From: Megaleporinus macrocephalus
Lineage: Eukaryota > Chordata > Actinopteri > Characiformes > Anostomidae
DNA length: 64,000 nucleotides
Direction: 5' to 3'
NCBI GenBank assembly: GCA_021613375.1
Contig: CM038726.1
Location: 15,606,341 to 15,670,340 of the forward strand
Part shown: positions 1 through 14,700 of the stretch, piece after piece
Layout: each line of letters begins with the position of its first letter
Numbering within the stretch: position 1 is the stretch's first letter
Made by a program: the position numbers and the translations under genes
Notes under the pieces: generated by a model
The model's database searches: none
Told to the model about the DNA's origin: nothing
What the model saw: the letters and a program-made list of their open reading frames with translations, nothing else

Positions 1-60
1 GTTCAGCTGCGCAGATGCCCTCTTCGCCTGCTTTCCCCGTGACACAGATGCTTTGGCATT
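1..60 (-). CDS. lamc3: lamc3 exon: coiled coil, cut by window edge
   Basis: Acceptor gtttgcttggcag; the exon is open to base 1 in phase 0 and reads NAKASVSRGKQAKRASAQLN. The alanine/lysine/arginine-rich heptads continue the coiled coil, and phase 0 agrees with the previous exon. Another frame is also open, so the call rests on phase and composition. Confidence 0.72.
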
Positions 61-3000
61 CTGCCAAGCAAACAGCATGGGGATTAGCATGTTGCCGTCT
101 ACTAATCTTTCCTAAAACCCAGTTCAGCAGCGTACAGTAAAGCAGCAACTGTTTGACAACATATGACCACAACTGTGTTTATGGTCAAGTGCCGAATCAA
201 TGGATGACAGTAGATTGAATCATTACTTAAAACAACATTCAGGCAGTTTGGTGTTGGCTGAATGTTCTAAATGTAGGTAGCTGGTTCTGAACCAACTCAT
301 CTACCCTCAGCAGTAAAGCAAAGCAGTAAATATACTTGAATGTGCCACATGAAGGCTTATATTTCACTGCCGGCTGATAGAAAGATTTGATTGGTCCTTG
401 CAACAGGACTTTGACTAAAATTGGTTTAAAGTAGGTTAGGATATAAGTAAGTGTCAGTATAAGTAAGTGAGTGTTTATATGTAGGAAACATTAGGAACCC
501 TCTCATTCAGACACTACTGCAGTGCTTCTAACAATATTCACTGTGATTCTTTTATACAGGCATTGTAAACACAGCAAGCGCCAGCACCACATGCTGACCA
601 ATCTTATGTGACATATTTGAATTTAATTCCACACGACCTGTTAGTGTTTTATTTAATTTTAGTTAACCGTTTTATGATTTTAATTTCAGTTTTTACTTTA
701 CCATTCTTTTATTTAGATTTGTATTACTCTTATATTATATCATTATTACTACTATTATTATCTTTATTACTTTTACTATTTTGAGTTTTACTACTATATT
801 TATATCCATTTTTTTTACAGATTTTTTTTTTACTTATTCTTGGTTTTAGTTTCTTATTCAGTTTTTATTTGTTTTTTTTATACAATTGATCTTACTTAAT
901 TTTGTTATTTTGTTTATATTGTTTTTTTCTATTTTAAGTACTCATATTAAAATTAATTAAAATTAATTTTCCATCCCTTTTTGTTAAAATTGTAATGCTC
1001 GGCTACATGCTAAATGAGGGTCTCCCTCAATGTACTCCCGAGTGAAAATAAAGTATGATTGATTGAATTGAGTTAGAATGTACTACCAATTAAATTATTA
1101 AATTAGTTAAAAATTACATTTCTTCCCTCTTTATAAAGAGAATGGAACAGCTCTTTTAAGGAATCGTCCAGCTTCTGTCCAGCAGTGGTTTCTATACTCA
1201 CCTTAGCCACAGCATTAGCAGTGTCTTCGGTTTGCTCGGAAGTGTTGCTAGCTAGCGTAGCATTCTCCAGCGCAGGCCTCAGCGCTCTTTCAGCCTGCCT
1301 CACCTTTTTCTTCACCTCCGTCAAAATCTTCTCCTCCATGACGCTGTCTCGCTTCAGGGCTGCCCTGGTCTGCGTCCGCAGGACAGGCCATTCCTGGTCT
1401 ATGCCTGTGCCAGAGGAGGCAATTACATAGTGTTATATTCTATATTCTATTCACCCAGTTGTACTCTTTTCTGTTCTGCTGTTTATTAGGCTTCTGTTCC
1501 ACTCTTTCCTGCCCTGTTGTCTTTCCTGCAGTCTCTATTCAGTTCTGTTTTATTCTATTCTATGCAACTGATAGTGAGTTGATTCCAAAACTTCCAAATT
1601 CTTTGAATCCAGCGATTCTGGAAGTCAGGGTCAACTCTTGGCCAATGACTCTAACTCTTTTTTTGCCCCCCATAATTTGCTCAAGGGACATTCCGAAGAA
1701 GGAGAGTGTTACGCAGGAGAGAGTTTGAGTAAGGTTTGTTTAATTAACAGCTTTAAACAAGGCCAGGGCTGCTCGCCAGCACAAACACTGCTTACAGAAG
1801 CAGATTCTATTTGTCATGCACTGTAATTATTTGTGTTAAACAATTACTAGAAACAGTAAAAAAAATGATTAGAAAAGATGGTCCCTGTTGTTTCTCTGCT
1901 TTATCATCAGCTCTGGCTCAAGCTTGCATAAAATTAAGAGGAGTTCAGGAGTCGATGGCAGGAGATGAGAGTTGGTGTTGATTCTAGGAATCATGCATCA
2001 AGGAGTTGGGCATCAAATTCTATTCTGTCCCAGTTTTACTCACTTCTGTCTTGCTGTTCTATTCTATTTTGTTCTGTTTTATTCTATAGAAACCCACCCT
2101 CCTATCTTGGCATTGATTTGATGGCTGTAACGTATTCTGAAATTTTACCTGTATCACAGCAAAAAAAAAAAGTTATTAGAAATAATTGGTGTGTGAGTCA
2201 GGGTGACATGGAAATAACATAATACTACTGTTTGTATGGTTCTCTTGAGATGAAAGTAAAGGCACAGGGTTATAGCAATAACCATAGAAATGAGTAGCTA
2301 GAATAGCCTATATTTAACATGTGTTATATCTCACAATATCTCTCTAATGAACAAAATTAATGTTTTAAGTGCTTGTCATTTTGAACTACAGTATATTTCT
2401 TCTGATTGATTTGACATGTAAATGAAACATCTGGTAAATGTAATTGATTTTTTAATTGTTTTTAACTAACTAAAATTGACTTCTGCTCTGTTCTGCTCTG
2501 TACTGCTCTATTCTCAGTTGTATTCTACTCTTCTCAACCACATGCTTTATCTATCTTCCTACTCTCTGTTCATTTCTATTCTAGAATTGTCCATACCAAT
2601 ATTTGCGTGAATTTGTTCACGTTACATTAGGAGCGGATAATTCTGATTGTGCCTTCCGGATGCTGTGTCTTCTAAACGCCTTTTAATCATGCTTGCATTT
2701 AATTGGCGAAAAGGGAGAACGCTCTCCAAAGACTAACATTATGATGTGCAAACTTTTCTAGTGCCAGACTTGGAGAAGCGAGAGCTGATCAGTGAGCTAG
2801 CGATACGTTTTCAGGGATCTCACTCCATAAACCTCAAGCGCTTACTCACTTTTCCATGGCACAACAACACATTTGATTCTTTGTAGATGTCAAGCCAGCA
2901 AAAAAAGAGAAGCTACACCCCAGGCTGCAAGTCACAGGTAGTAAACGAACTAGCCAGTAGGCAGTCAATGAAGACCTGCTACTGAACATCAGCTGTTTTT

Positions 3001-3629
3001 TCACTGTCAAAAATAAGGTGTTAGTAAACCATGTTAATCAGCATTTACTAGCTGGTCCTACCTTCTGTGTTCCACAGGCAGTCAGATTGCTAGCAGTGGT
3101 AAACATAAAACATCCTTCAGTTGTTTTTGGTTTTGGGGGTTTTGAATGGTGGGGGGTGGTCTCCCTACCAATGTTGAGATAAATGTACGCCCTTGATTTA
3201 CCTTCTAGATTCTTGCGCAGAGAGAAGGCCTCAGACTCTGTCTTCTTGCCTTGTACCACTGAAGAAAGAGCTGCTTCTTTCAGCCCCTGGGCAAGAGCTG
3301 TCAGCTTCACAGACAGATGATAAAATACAGAGAAAGAAAATAGACATAATGTCACTGCTACAAACACGGGCTTTTAAGTGAAATCTTTTTATTGCAGAAT
3401 GGTTTGGCAGATTCCGTCGCATCATTTAGCATGTTTTATGTGTCACTCACATTTATATATTTCAGAGTTATATTTACTACATTAGTTTACTGTGCTTGTT
3501 TTCTGTTTGTGTACTATGTTTCTGCTCCTGTCAATTAAAAGAAAAAACAACAGCAGTACCTGACATATGGCATAAATGCAAAACAGAGTTATACAAATGA
3601 TAGTGATTAAAAAACTAATATGAATTTCA

Positions 3630-3713
<84 letters not shown>

Positions 3714-6700
3714 GTTTGTGTGTGTGTTGCGGCTTCACACCACAGGCCTTATTACTCGATTTGTCTTTAGACTGTATCAGGGTAGAAAGATCAGAACAAA
3801 GCAAATGATCAGTATTGAGCAATTAGGCTTGTGATGTGAATGTAGTCCAAAGTAGATTTGAGACACTTAAACTCTTTTATACAGTATGCTGTCAGCAATA
3901 AGGCATGGGACATCTTGAGTGATTCCACCATAGCTAAAGTGAAGGTGCCTGTCTGGCCTGTTAGGATTGAATGAGCTCACCTTATGGATCTTCTGAATGG
4001 TCTTCAGGTTCGTGTGTGCTTTGTCCATTTGCGTCTCCATCTCCTTCCTGGTCTTATTTACCTGCTGCTCCTTCACCTGCACCATAACGTCCAAGTCTGC
4101 AGTCCTATTGGCTAGGTCCAGACTCTGAACAGGAAATCAAAAAGGTTATGTACAGAAAAAATAGCATTTTTTCATGTTCTATGCTTTTTCTTGTTTTCTT
4201 TATTTGAGAAACAGTAAACATCTCAAAAGGAATGTAAATACAATATGAGTTAATTTTGTAATGAATGAAAAAGGAATGCAAACCTAACTCATTATATAAT
4301 TAAGGTAAAAGAAATGGTCGCACTTTGAATGGATGACTTCCTATAGACCATCTCTAGATAAACTAACCAAAATCGCTGGAGAAACTCAAATCTTATCAGC
4401 ATTCGGGTTAGGGTTATGACCAGGTTTAGGTTTACTAATAAGGTAAAGGTTAGGGTTAGGTTGGGTTGAGGTTAAGGGAGTCATAAATTGGAAAACTGGC
4501 ATACCATGAACCTCAAACACTGTGGTTTCCTACTCAAACACAAATCTCACAGTTACAAAACCGGTTGTAAAACGGTCCAAAATCTTAAGCTGTTATGTAT
4601 CCGTCTCATTAATATTTAGACTTACTTTTCACCCCAACCAAAGTAATATCAGAAGCATTCGATTTAAATATCAATAAATGCATGCAATAGTTTGGTTTAG
4701 ATTAATGCCAGAGTTGAAAAATTAGGGTGGACTTAACAGATATTTAGTCAAAAGTAAGTTAAATGTGAGATGAAGTTCTACATAGGCTCCATTGTGGACT
4801 GTACAAAGTGCTACCTTCAAATATGAATGTAACTCATTATCTAATGAATATAAATAGAAAACAAATGTAATCAATTATGCAGTGAGTGGAATTAATCAAG
4901 TAAATATCTCTAAAGTAAGAGTTATATGCAAATGCAAATTGTTGGTTTTCAAGCATAATATATTGTAGCGTGGAGAGGCGGAGCTATCCTCTCCCTGATC
5001 AGGGACGACTTTGGCGAATAAGGGGAGGAGCATAGACACTTTAAGGACTGGTTCTCTCCAGCATGGTGAGAGAGGTCATTACAGAGAGAATTCTTTTGCT
5101 TGAGAGAGACAGAGCTTCGTCTACTCAGACCAAGTTGCTGGTTTTTGTATTTTGTGTAAAGTTTTGTGTTACACTCTCACTGATTTTGTCAGTGTTTGTT
5201 TCTGGCCCTGTTCAAACATGTGCACACAATCATATGCATAATTTTCAAATGACATTTCAAATTAACAGTGAAATTTCTATAAGCTCATTGACTGTGTGGA
5301 TGAACCTGGATCAGTTGTGTAGCTTGTGCTGCTGTGCTGTCTGCTTCACTCAGCTCCGGTGAGGAGGATGTGCTGTTCGTTTCAGCTCCAGCAGAGCTGC
5401 TCCTGGTGTTATTCTTGTGCAGTTCAGGTAGAGTGGAGGTGATGTTGAGTAAAATGGCCTCTGCGTCAGTGTGTTGCTTCTGCACTGACAGGTGGGCAGC
5501 AAGGGTCTCATTTGCCTGTAGTGTCAGATTCTCCTTCAGCTGCTGCATCTCTGACAGCCTGACACACACAAACACACATGATGTATCACCATAATGGTTT
5601 ATGCTACACTTCACGTAGGAAACAAAGATAAAACACATGAAACACTTTATAAACAGAGTGTATGTATACTATGATCTCAGGTCCAATTATCTGTTTTATA
5701 GGTTTCCTAAATGAGAATGAGATGCTCTAGGATAACACTTTGTCAACAGGGAAGAAACGATCTATATATATCTATATATTTTTTTTTATTTAGAAAAGAA
5801 ACAACAACAAAAAAATAAATGGAGTTTAACAAGTGAAAAGTTTGAGGACAGAAAAGGTGTGTCTTGGTGCTTCTAGGTCCAGATTGTTACTGGCAGGAGA
5901 CTGTCAGTAAGTTGTGGTTGTGATGTTAAAACGCATGGAGAATCTAATTGGCTTAACTAATCTACAGGTAGTTCAGGCCCTGTGTTATAATGTATAATTC
6001 TTTTACCACTTTAAAATGAATTCAAGGTTTTAATAATATAGGCTATCATGTTCTTTGTCTAAATACTGGTACATCTAAATTGTACCATAAACACAGTAAA
6101 TTAAAGAAAATTAAATGTTGTATTTTGTGCATTCCTGATATTCATATTCATTTCATTCTAGATGAACCCTTTCCATGGCCTTTCCATGGCGCTTTCATGG
6201 CGCTTTCATGATTGGATATTTTATTAATACTATATAAAAATGTCATATTTTTTGGTTATTAAAATAAAAACAGTATTGTAAGGGTTAAAATAAAAAATTG
6301 CATACATAAACACATCATTACTTACTGCTGTGTAAGATCTTGTATATGGAGCTCTGTTGAGTTATCGTCCAGTAGACTCAGTAGCATGGAATAGGTTCTA
6401 TTAGACACTTGCAGCGCCTCTCCTGCAAGCTCTTCTATATGAGTGGCTATATCCGTGTGACTGTGGAGAACATATAACTTAGTAACAGGCAGACATACAG
6501 TAAGAGACCACACTTTATTTATTACATTTTAAAGAGGACATATTACGCTTTTTTTAGAGCTCATAGTTATTTTTTTGGGCCTACTAGAACACATTTTCAT
6601 GCTTCAGTTTTCCCACAACTTAGTACATTTCACATACAGTACATCTGCATTCACGCTTTGTCTGAAACGATCTGTTAGAGCTCCTGTGTCTCCAGAGGCA

Positions 6701-9700
6701 CCCTGATTGGTTAGCTTGCAAACTCTGTTCTGATTCTGGTCAACTGCCAGAGTGGCATCCTCATACAAGTTCCAGCCCCCACACTGCTGTGTCTATTCTC
6801 ACAATGGCTTTGTATCGGTTTAAGCCAGAGTCTGATCCTGAAGGTCAGGTAGAGCAAGTTGGTATTGATCCACCTTCACAAGCTAGTAAATTGGTTTTTA
6901 CTATTTAGCTCTCTGTGCTTTGTTTGTGGGAGTGGCAGACTTGCTGGTGGGCAGGCAATAAAGATAGTATTCCGTGATGATGTCACCTTGAAACAGAGAA
7001 AAGGACTGGAATTCCAACAAAACGTTTTAGACAGCTGAAAAAAAGGGTTCCGGGGAAAAGGGGTGACCGTTTATGTGCACAAAGACCTACATAACACCTA
7101 CAAAGACCTACATAACACACTAAGGGAAATGGAAGAACAGAAAAAGATAATAGGTCACTTTTTAGTCATGATGCGTTTAAATACAACTTATTCGTTTTTC
7201 AGTGTCAGTGAAAAAAACGATTTTTTACAGAAAATCACACAAAAGCCACATCAACTAAACAATATATTATATTATATTATTGTCATGCCTCCCTACCTCT
7301 CCGCCAGCTCTAAAACGCCTCCCACTACCCAGAACTCAATTTTCCAGCCTGCATTCACAGATCACATGACTCTGATTGTTTGTATCTTTGTGTCTCTCTA
7401 TATAACCTGTCTGTTGTCACTGTTGCGTTGTTGAGTATTGACACTTATGCCTGTAGTTTTGACATCTTGTTAATGCCTTGGCCTTCGGTTTGTGTTTCTG
7501 CCTGTCATCCTTCTTGACCTCTGCCTGCCCTTTTATTATGTTTTTGAATTGCCCTGTTTCAAATAAACTTTCAAACGTTAGGTCTGTATAGTTCTGTATC
7601 TCTTTATATTATTTTATTTGCTAGTGTTGCGTTCATCCACATTTTTGTCCCAGGTACAATCCTATTTTTAAAGAAACTGGGATATTTTTAACGCCTTCAG
7701 TTTTAAAAATTAGTCATTGCTTGTACAGATTAAATTATACCGTTTGAGTGTGAACAAGTGATGGTACGTCTCCTGTCACTTTGGAATCAGTTAAACTGAT
7801 TTGAATCCTTTTCAAATATAAATTAATTCTTGATTAAATGAGGTAAAATCCTTGATTCACTTTAGTTCAGACAGGGGAAGTTATACTTATAGCTACATTC
7901 TGAGTGCACATATAGAAAGCCTAAGACAGGGAGAGCAGCAGAAAGACCCCTCCATAAAGCAATGACAACAAACGAGACACTGATTGAGCCTGACACTGTA
8001 ACAAAAAGGAGAGTGAAGGTGGGAAGCAGCTAGAGTGGGCAGGCTAAAGCAGCTTAACTAAAGCACCCTGACAGACTTTGACAATCACATGCATGATGAC
8101 GATCAGATGAGCTGTTAGCTGTGTTAGACCTACCTAACTTAATGTTATGCTCAATTTGCGACCTAAAAGAGAGTCTGTATTCTCAGGCTTACAGCACTGC
8201 ATGGTCCTTTATGAATCACTGCCATTTTATACTAAGGTTGTATTGGTTGTTCTACATGGCACTGGTCATCCACATGAACAGCAGACACAATGAGTTGAAT
8301 AGTTTAAGTCTGCTGTGACTGCACTATAATTACAGTTGTCATACCTACCTCTTCGCTAAAGCTTCGGATTCATTCACTAGAGCGTTCCACTGGGTCGGTC
8401 CTTTCGGAATCACAAATGGGATCACCTAAAATAGGCAAAGAAGCACAACAGGAGCATTTAAATTGGCTCAAGCTATTCTGTTATTGCACAAACCAGTCAC
8501 CTAAGCTTTGCCCATTATTATGTTAGAATGGGCATTTACCATGAACTCTGTGACCTCTACCTGTTGCCTTGTACCTCTGGGGTATACCTCTGTGCAGGTG
8601 TGATGCAACTTAATCTGAACTAATATAAAACTGTATGGTGCTTCTATTCCCACTACAGAGGTTTCAGTTATTGGTAGGAATGAATAGATGGATAGATTGT
8701 AGAAGAGAGCTATAGATGAATCCATAATCCATATGTCATTCAGTGAGGTCATCAAATTGTGACAGAAGAGCACTGCAAATATCAAAACCTTTATTATTGT
8801 AACTTCCAGAAATATAAAATACTGCATCTAAACCTGAAAATATGAAGTATTAACCTCAATAATAATTCTAAATGACTTTCTTGTCTAGTTTATATTTGAA
8901 CCCATAGTGATAATATGAAAGTCTACTTATTGTTTATTTACTATGTATAATAAAGTTATTCATAAAAACCCCATTATTTAAACTATGGTAAAGTAATCTA
9001 ACGCTAAAGTAATCAAATCTAGTTAAGACACTAGCCAGGCTAGCAGGCTGCTATTCTAAGGGCTAAAGCTACTGTTAGGTTTCTTAAATATTTCAGTGTA
9101 ATATTCATTCCCTCTCACTAATCCAGTGTTAGTTGGCTGCTTCGATGGCAAGAAAACATTTGGTTTAACAGTTTAAAAGTTTAGAAATGCTCTTTTCTAA
9201 TTTAGTAATGTGTTTCCCACATTGACTGATATCTTACACATCTCCTCTTTTGTCTTTAGTTTTAAATATGAGTAATTCCCTCTTTACATCATTCTCTTGG
9301 GAAAATTGGGCAAGTTTATGCAATTGAAGCAGTTTGAGGCAGACCAGTCCTAAAACTGTAGTTACTCAAGAAAAAAAAACGCTCACCAATGACATCATAA
9401 AATCATGCCAAGTTTATTTTCAGGGACGATTCGATAATTTCAGTTTTGTGACTTTGAGGGGGTCCAAAAGGTTAATTATAGGGTTGTGGACCTCTATGAC
9501 ATTATTTCACAGCTTGCTCCCTCTAAAAGAAAGTCAGTGTCAGCTAAATAAGCCTGAAGTAATATGCCTAAACTTTCTGTTCCAAATAAGCACATGGGCT
9601 GCTGCATTCTGAACTAGTTTTAGCCTATTTAGAGGGAGGCCTGGCAGGAAAAGGAGAAAGAACTCCAATTCTCAGGCTCCTAGTGGCAATCAGTGCTGAC

Positions 9701-10477
9701 TGGGCACACCTGTGCAGCCTCCTACATCAGTCAGCCACAAACACAAGCCTGCATCACACCTTTGTAGAGGGGTGCATGGCAAGAGGTGGGTATGTAGGAA
9801 AAGTAAAAGGAAAAAGACAAGAAAACTAAACAAAAAAAGAGGAAGTCAGTAAAAGAAGGAAATGGGAAAAAGAAAATCTGTAGAACATGAACAAGAAGAC
9901 TGAAACAGAAATGTATAAAAGAAGAAAAGGAAAAGAAAATACAAAAGAGAAATGTTGAGCTAAGATCTAAAAGAAACTAAAAGAAAAGAAGAGAAAAGTT
10001 TAAAGGGGGTTTTTAGTTTGGGGGTTATTTCCTGCGGGGTTATATTGGTTCCTTTTTTTGAACACACCATACTCGGGCATTTCCTTAGTTTGCTATTTTT
10101 TTTACCCCAGACTGCCTCCTCTCCTGCACCTTGGTGGTTCAGGCATAGAGAACAGTGGTCTGTAGTCACCCAAGACAGAGGTTCAATTCCTGCCGTGGAT
10201 TAATAAGCCAGGCACCCTCTTTACACTACAACACTTAAAAAATATATACAAATATAAACACTAAATAAATAAACACATTCACAAACTCTGCACTTGGGTC
10301 TGCCCCCAAACTAACCCTGTGACAAACTAATCAGCAAAGTTTAGCAAAAGAAAGTTCCACGTCTTCTAGCTTTTTATATCCTAAACACAGCCTTTTGTTA
10401 TAATTATATTTATGTTTAAGTGTGCCATTGAGCAACTGATACCAAACTGTGTTAATCAATGCCTGTGTATGTGTGTG

Positions 10478-10550
<73 letters not shown>

Positions 10551-11664
10551 ATTACAGAATTACACAGGTGAACGGACTCACCAGGCTGTTAAGGTCGGAA
10601 GTCATCTTCTGAATCCGTGCCTGTGCATCAGCGACAACAACAAATGTGTTTACTAGAGCTCTGCATTCGTTTGCTCCTATCTTTTTCTCATCCTCCATGC
10701 CTCCTCTTCCTGCCTCCTCCATGAGACTGCAGTTCACCGCTGTGGCAAAGTTATGCAGCTGCAGCTGTAGAGTCTGTGCAGATGTTTCTAGCTGTGAGAA
10801 CTGCCTCGTAAAGGCTTCTCGCGCCTCTGTATAAGAAACAAAGACAATGTTTACTCAGTCAGTTCATTTTTTTCATGGATAAAACACAAAAAAAGAATCA
10901 ACAATCAGCTTAACAGCACAGACAGTTAACACAGTCATTACAAGAGTTCAGCTTTGAGTTAAAACAGCAGGTCTATGTGTAGAAACAGCAGGTACACTCA
11001 TAAAAAAGACCTCAGAGAGTTTAGCAGCTAATGTTTACCTGTTGCTGCTGCTGCAAAAAAAAAAAATAACATGGCACAACATTCAGGATGCTATACAGAT
11101 AAAACATGTCAGGTTTTTAAGTTATGTCAAATAGACTTACCTGTTGTGTTGCTGTGGCACTGTATGACAAGGTTATCTATAAAGCTGGTCATGTCACATA
11201 TAACAGTATGTCACTGTGTCATTGATTGCTCTTATGAAGCACCAAGATTGCTCTTATGAAGCACCTTTTGGAGACTCTTCAGGCTATTAAATGCGTATGA
11301 GTCAGTCAGTGTGAGAGAATAAATGAATGAATTACAAGCCAGGTCCTTGATTTGCTACAGCAGCATCCGTAGTGATTTTTGTTGACACCTATTAACAATT
11401 TTCATGATAACAGGTAACAGTATGTCATACAATAATTTGGCAAATATGTGTTGACTGAGTAATGTATATGTATAAGTTTCTTTTGTCAACTTCACACCCC
11501 ACATGTCAGTGTCAGCCAAGACTACACTTTATTCATTCATTCATCTTCTAAGCCGCTTATCCTACTGGGTTGCAAGAGGTGCTGGAGCCTGTCTCAGTGC
11601 TCACTGGGACCCTGAACAGGGCAGACACACTTACATACACATTCTCTCTCTCTGTCTCTCTCTC

Positions 11665-11738
<74 letters not shown>

Positions 11739-14700
11739 CTAGGTGACAATTTAGCATCTCCAGTCTGTGGAAGGAACTCAGAGCACTCAGAGGAAACATA
11801 CGCAGAAGACCACACTTTACTAAGGGGCACATTTGAAAACTTATCATTTTATTTTTTGGACTCTTCACCTTGAATGGCCAGGAAATCTTCCAGGGCATTG
11901 GGCAGGTAGTCCTCGCCTTGATGGTCCTGGATTTGATTCTGAAGCACGTTTTGCTGATGCTGGTTTGCGTGATGGGGTCGCACGTAGAGCCTGTAGGTCT
12001 TGCAGCCATAGTTCGAAAGCATTCGCTCCAAATCCTGCATTTTGGCTTTAAGTTTACTGGCCTGTAGATATAAAAAAATAAAGGTGAAGAAAAAGGATAT
12101 TCAATAAAATAACTGCAAAGACCATGAGCACCTAAATCAGTTAACCATTCTACCAATTTACAACAAACAAACACATGTAGACATTTATAAAAATCTCTTT
12201 CAACCCAAAGCATTAAGTGAGACAATAATAAGCTACACATATAGAAAATCATAATTTATGGGGTAGTTTCTGTTGGGAAGTGTCAGTCCCAAACTCTAAC
12301 CCATAAATTAAAATTTTTGGATGTAATGTTGTTGTTGTTGTTGTCATCTACATACTTAACTATATTATTGATTAGTTGTATAATAACATTTAAACAATAT
12401 AGCAAAACAGCAGTGCTACATCTCCACCTCTAAGTGTTAAGGCCAAATAATGTAGATGAACAAACTTTAAGAAGATCAGTAGATAAAAAAAGACATTTGA
12501 AAACTCATTGTAGGCATTGGAAACACATTCACACGCTATGGTGTTATGCTTCGGCAAAAATGGTTGATCATTACAACATTTATCACACCTTATTAACCTG
12601 AACCCAGCTGAGCCGTAGGCTATCATTAAACTAGTTAAAATGCAACCTTTCCTTCCCACATATTCACATTCGAAATGACTTAGCAATTAGAGATTGAGTG
12701 CAAGGCGATGAGCATTAGTGGAATGCAGCACGCTCACTTATTCCAGGGGAGCGGGCGTGTGGGTGATGGAAAAGAGTGCTTATGATGTTTGCAAGCATTC
12801 ATTTAGAACAAAAACTGCAAAACTGGTCATTTCCCCCCCAAGCAGCAACAGCCAAAGCTGAAAGAGGTAGTTTTGAGTAATGGTTAGGGGTAGAGATGCA
12901 AAATGAGCATTTGTATTAGTATATATTTAAGTTAAATACACAAACTCTTTTATATCCTCTTCTTCATTCATAGTTATTGGTATATATATTTTTTTCTGCT
13001 GGGTATTTGAAACAAATTCTATTAGCACACCAATAAATTTGCCTCATACTCGTTCTTTGTAATATAGAAAAAGTGTAACACCAGCTGATAGTTGGCAAAT
13101 TTGATGTCAATACTTTGCAACTGGTTGCCAGCGGAATGAGAGTGGAAAAAAATATATAACGAGAAAATCAGATACAACCATTGGAACTAGCAACTCAGGA
13201 AATGGATAAAGCATGAACTTGGAAAATTATTGAGTAAAACATAGGAGGTCCTGGGTGGGGGGTTATGCAAGCTGTACTAATATTCTAGTAGTCTCTCATC
13301 TGCATACATTATCCAGCTAAGGCATAAGAGTATACAGACATGACTAGTTAGACTACAAAAGTTTGTCATCAATCAATGTCAACTGTGAACAATTCGACAC
13401 TCAAAAAAGATCAAAACACAAAACACATCCTTCACCTGTCTAACTATGACAGACCGATGAGAGCAGACTTTGGAGTCTAAAAGTTTTTCCTGTTTGTTCT
13501 CAACATCCAAAGATTTCTCCTTTGCTGGTTCATCTTTCCCCTCACAAGGTTCGACAGCTGGGATGTTTAGTTGCTGTTGTTACTGCATCCATGAACCTCG
13601 CAATACACCCTGGCTAGATTTTGTCTACCACAATAATTAACTAACAATGTACAGATGCCATCTGCTGCTGACCTGGCCGCCATATTGCTTTTGTAGTTTA
13701 CAATCAACAAATGCTCAAAATGCATGAAAATCCTATAAAGCACTGCTGCGTCTGATCCACTCGTACCAGCGCAACACACCTTAACGCACCATCAGTGTCA
13801 CAGCAGTGCTGAGAATGAGTGATTCAACACTCAAGCTATACCTGCTCTGTGGCAGTCCTGTGTAAATAAAAGGGGGCTAACAAAGTATACAGGGAAACAG
13901 ACGAACTAAAGTCTGTAAGTGTAGAACAACAGGGTGCTCCTATGAGGTAAGTAGAGCTGATACACTGGACAACAGTGAATTAACCAGCATATGGAAAACT
14001 GACACAGGAACCTAGAGTAAGACTAATTAGCACAGATTCCAACAGCACAAAGCAGAATCCATAGTAGTCCATAACAAATGCAATTAGCTAAGAGGGCGTC
14101 TCAGTATATGCATCTTCCTGCTAGACTACTAAAGAGTCTGAAATCCCTACCCCAGCAGCATATGGCAGTGAGACAGTGAATCTGTCTAGTATATCTCTAG
14201 TACATGAACTTGTACTGTCATATCAGATTAGATTTAAGTTTAAAAGATGAGGCTTTTAATAAAACAATGGATATAAAGGGCACCAGGGCTCACAGCTGAG
14301 TTAATACGTGAGGCTTGTTAATGCTATTCCAAGCATTGATCAGTCAGGCCTGCATCATTCACAACACTAAATGTTTATTATTTATGAAACTTTTAACATC
14401 AAAAATCCAATTCAGTCACTAAACGATGTATTTTAACACTACTAATAATGTTATAGGTTAAAGTCACTGAGGTGCTGTTATCCTGAGGCACATTGATGGA
14501 TTTATTTTAGTTATCTTTCAGGCTGATAACTGGCTGTGAAATATGTTATAGAAGTTGAGATGTCAGAGGATTTGATCTCGATTCTTAGTCAATGGGTCAT
14601 TCAAGCAACAAAACTATGAGATTACATATTTATCTTCCATGTCTTGCAGTGTATGTGCCTCAAATATTCCTTTTTAAACATGAATACACCTTCATTTTTA

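Noticed and set aside
3607..3822. Tyr-Ile repeat frames here and at 10,412, 29,827, 50,074 and 52,203
   Set aside because: Translations of (TA)n microsatellites.
5063..5362. 99-codon plus-strand frame overlapping a lamc3 exon
   Set aside because: Antisense to a supported coding exon, with no recognisable family and no splice context.
10130..10205. tRNA gene
   Set aside because: Polymerase III boxes are present but the cloverleaf is not; fits a SINE head.
11557..12252. 231-codon minus-strand frame covering a lamc3 exon
   Set aside because: It reads the exon 12061-11869 in the wrong frame and continues through a (CA)n tract. The correct frame is the one with KMQDLERML.
12390..12686. Cysteine-bearing 98-codon minus frame, considered as an LE exon
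   Set aside because: Cysteine spacing does not fit LE modules, and the place in the gene (between the hinge and first coiled-coil exon) leaves no room for one.
13567..13779. Frame ending EVHGCSNNSN, resembling the start of a THAP zinc finger
   Set aside because: Only about eight residues resemble THAP, the motif is followed at once by a stop, and the downstream zinc ligands are not in frame.
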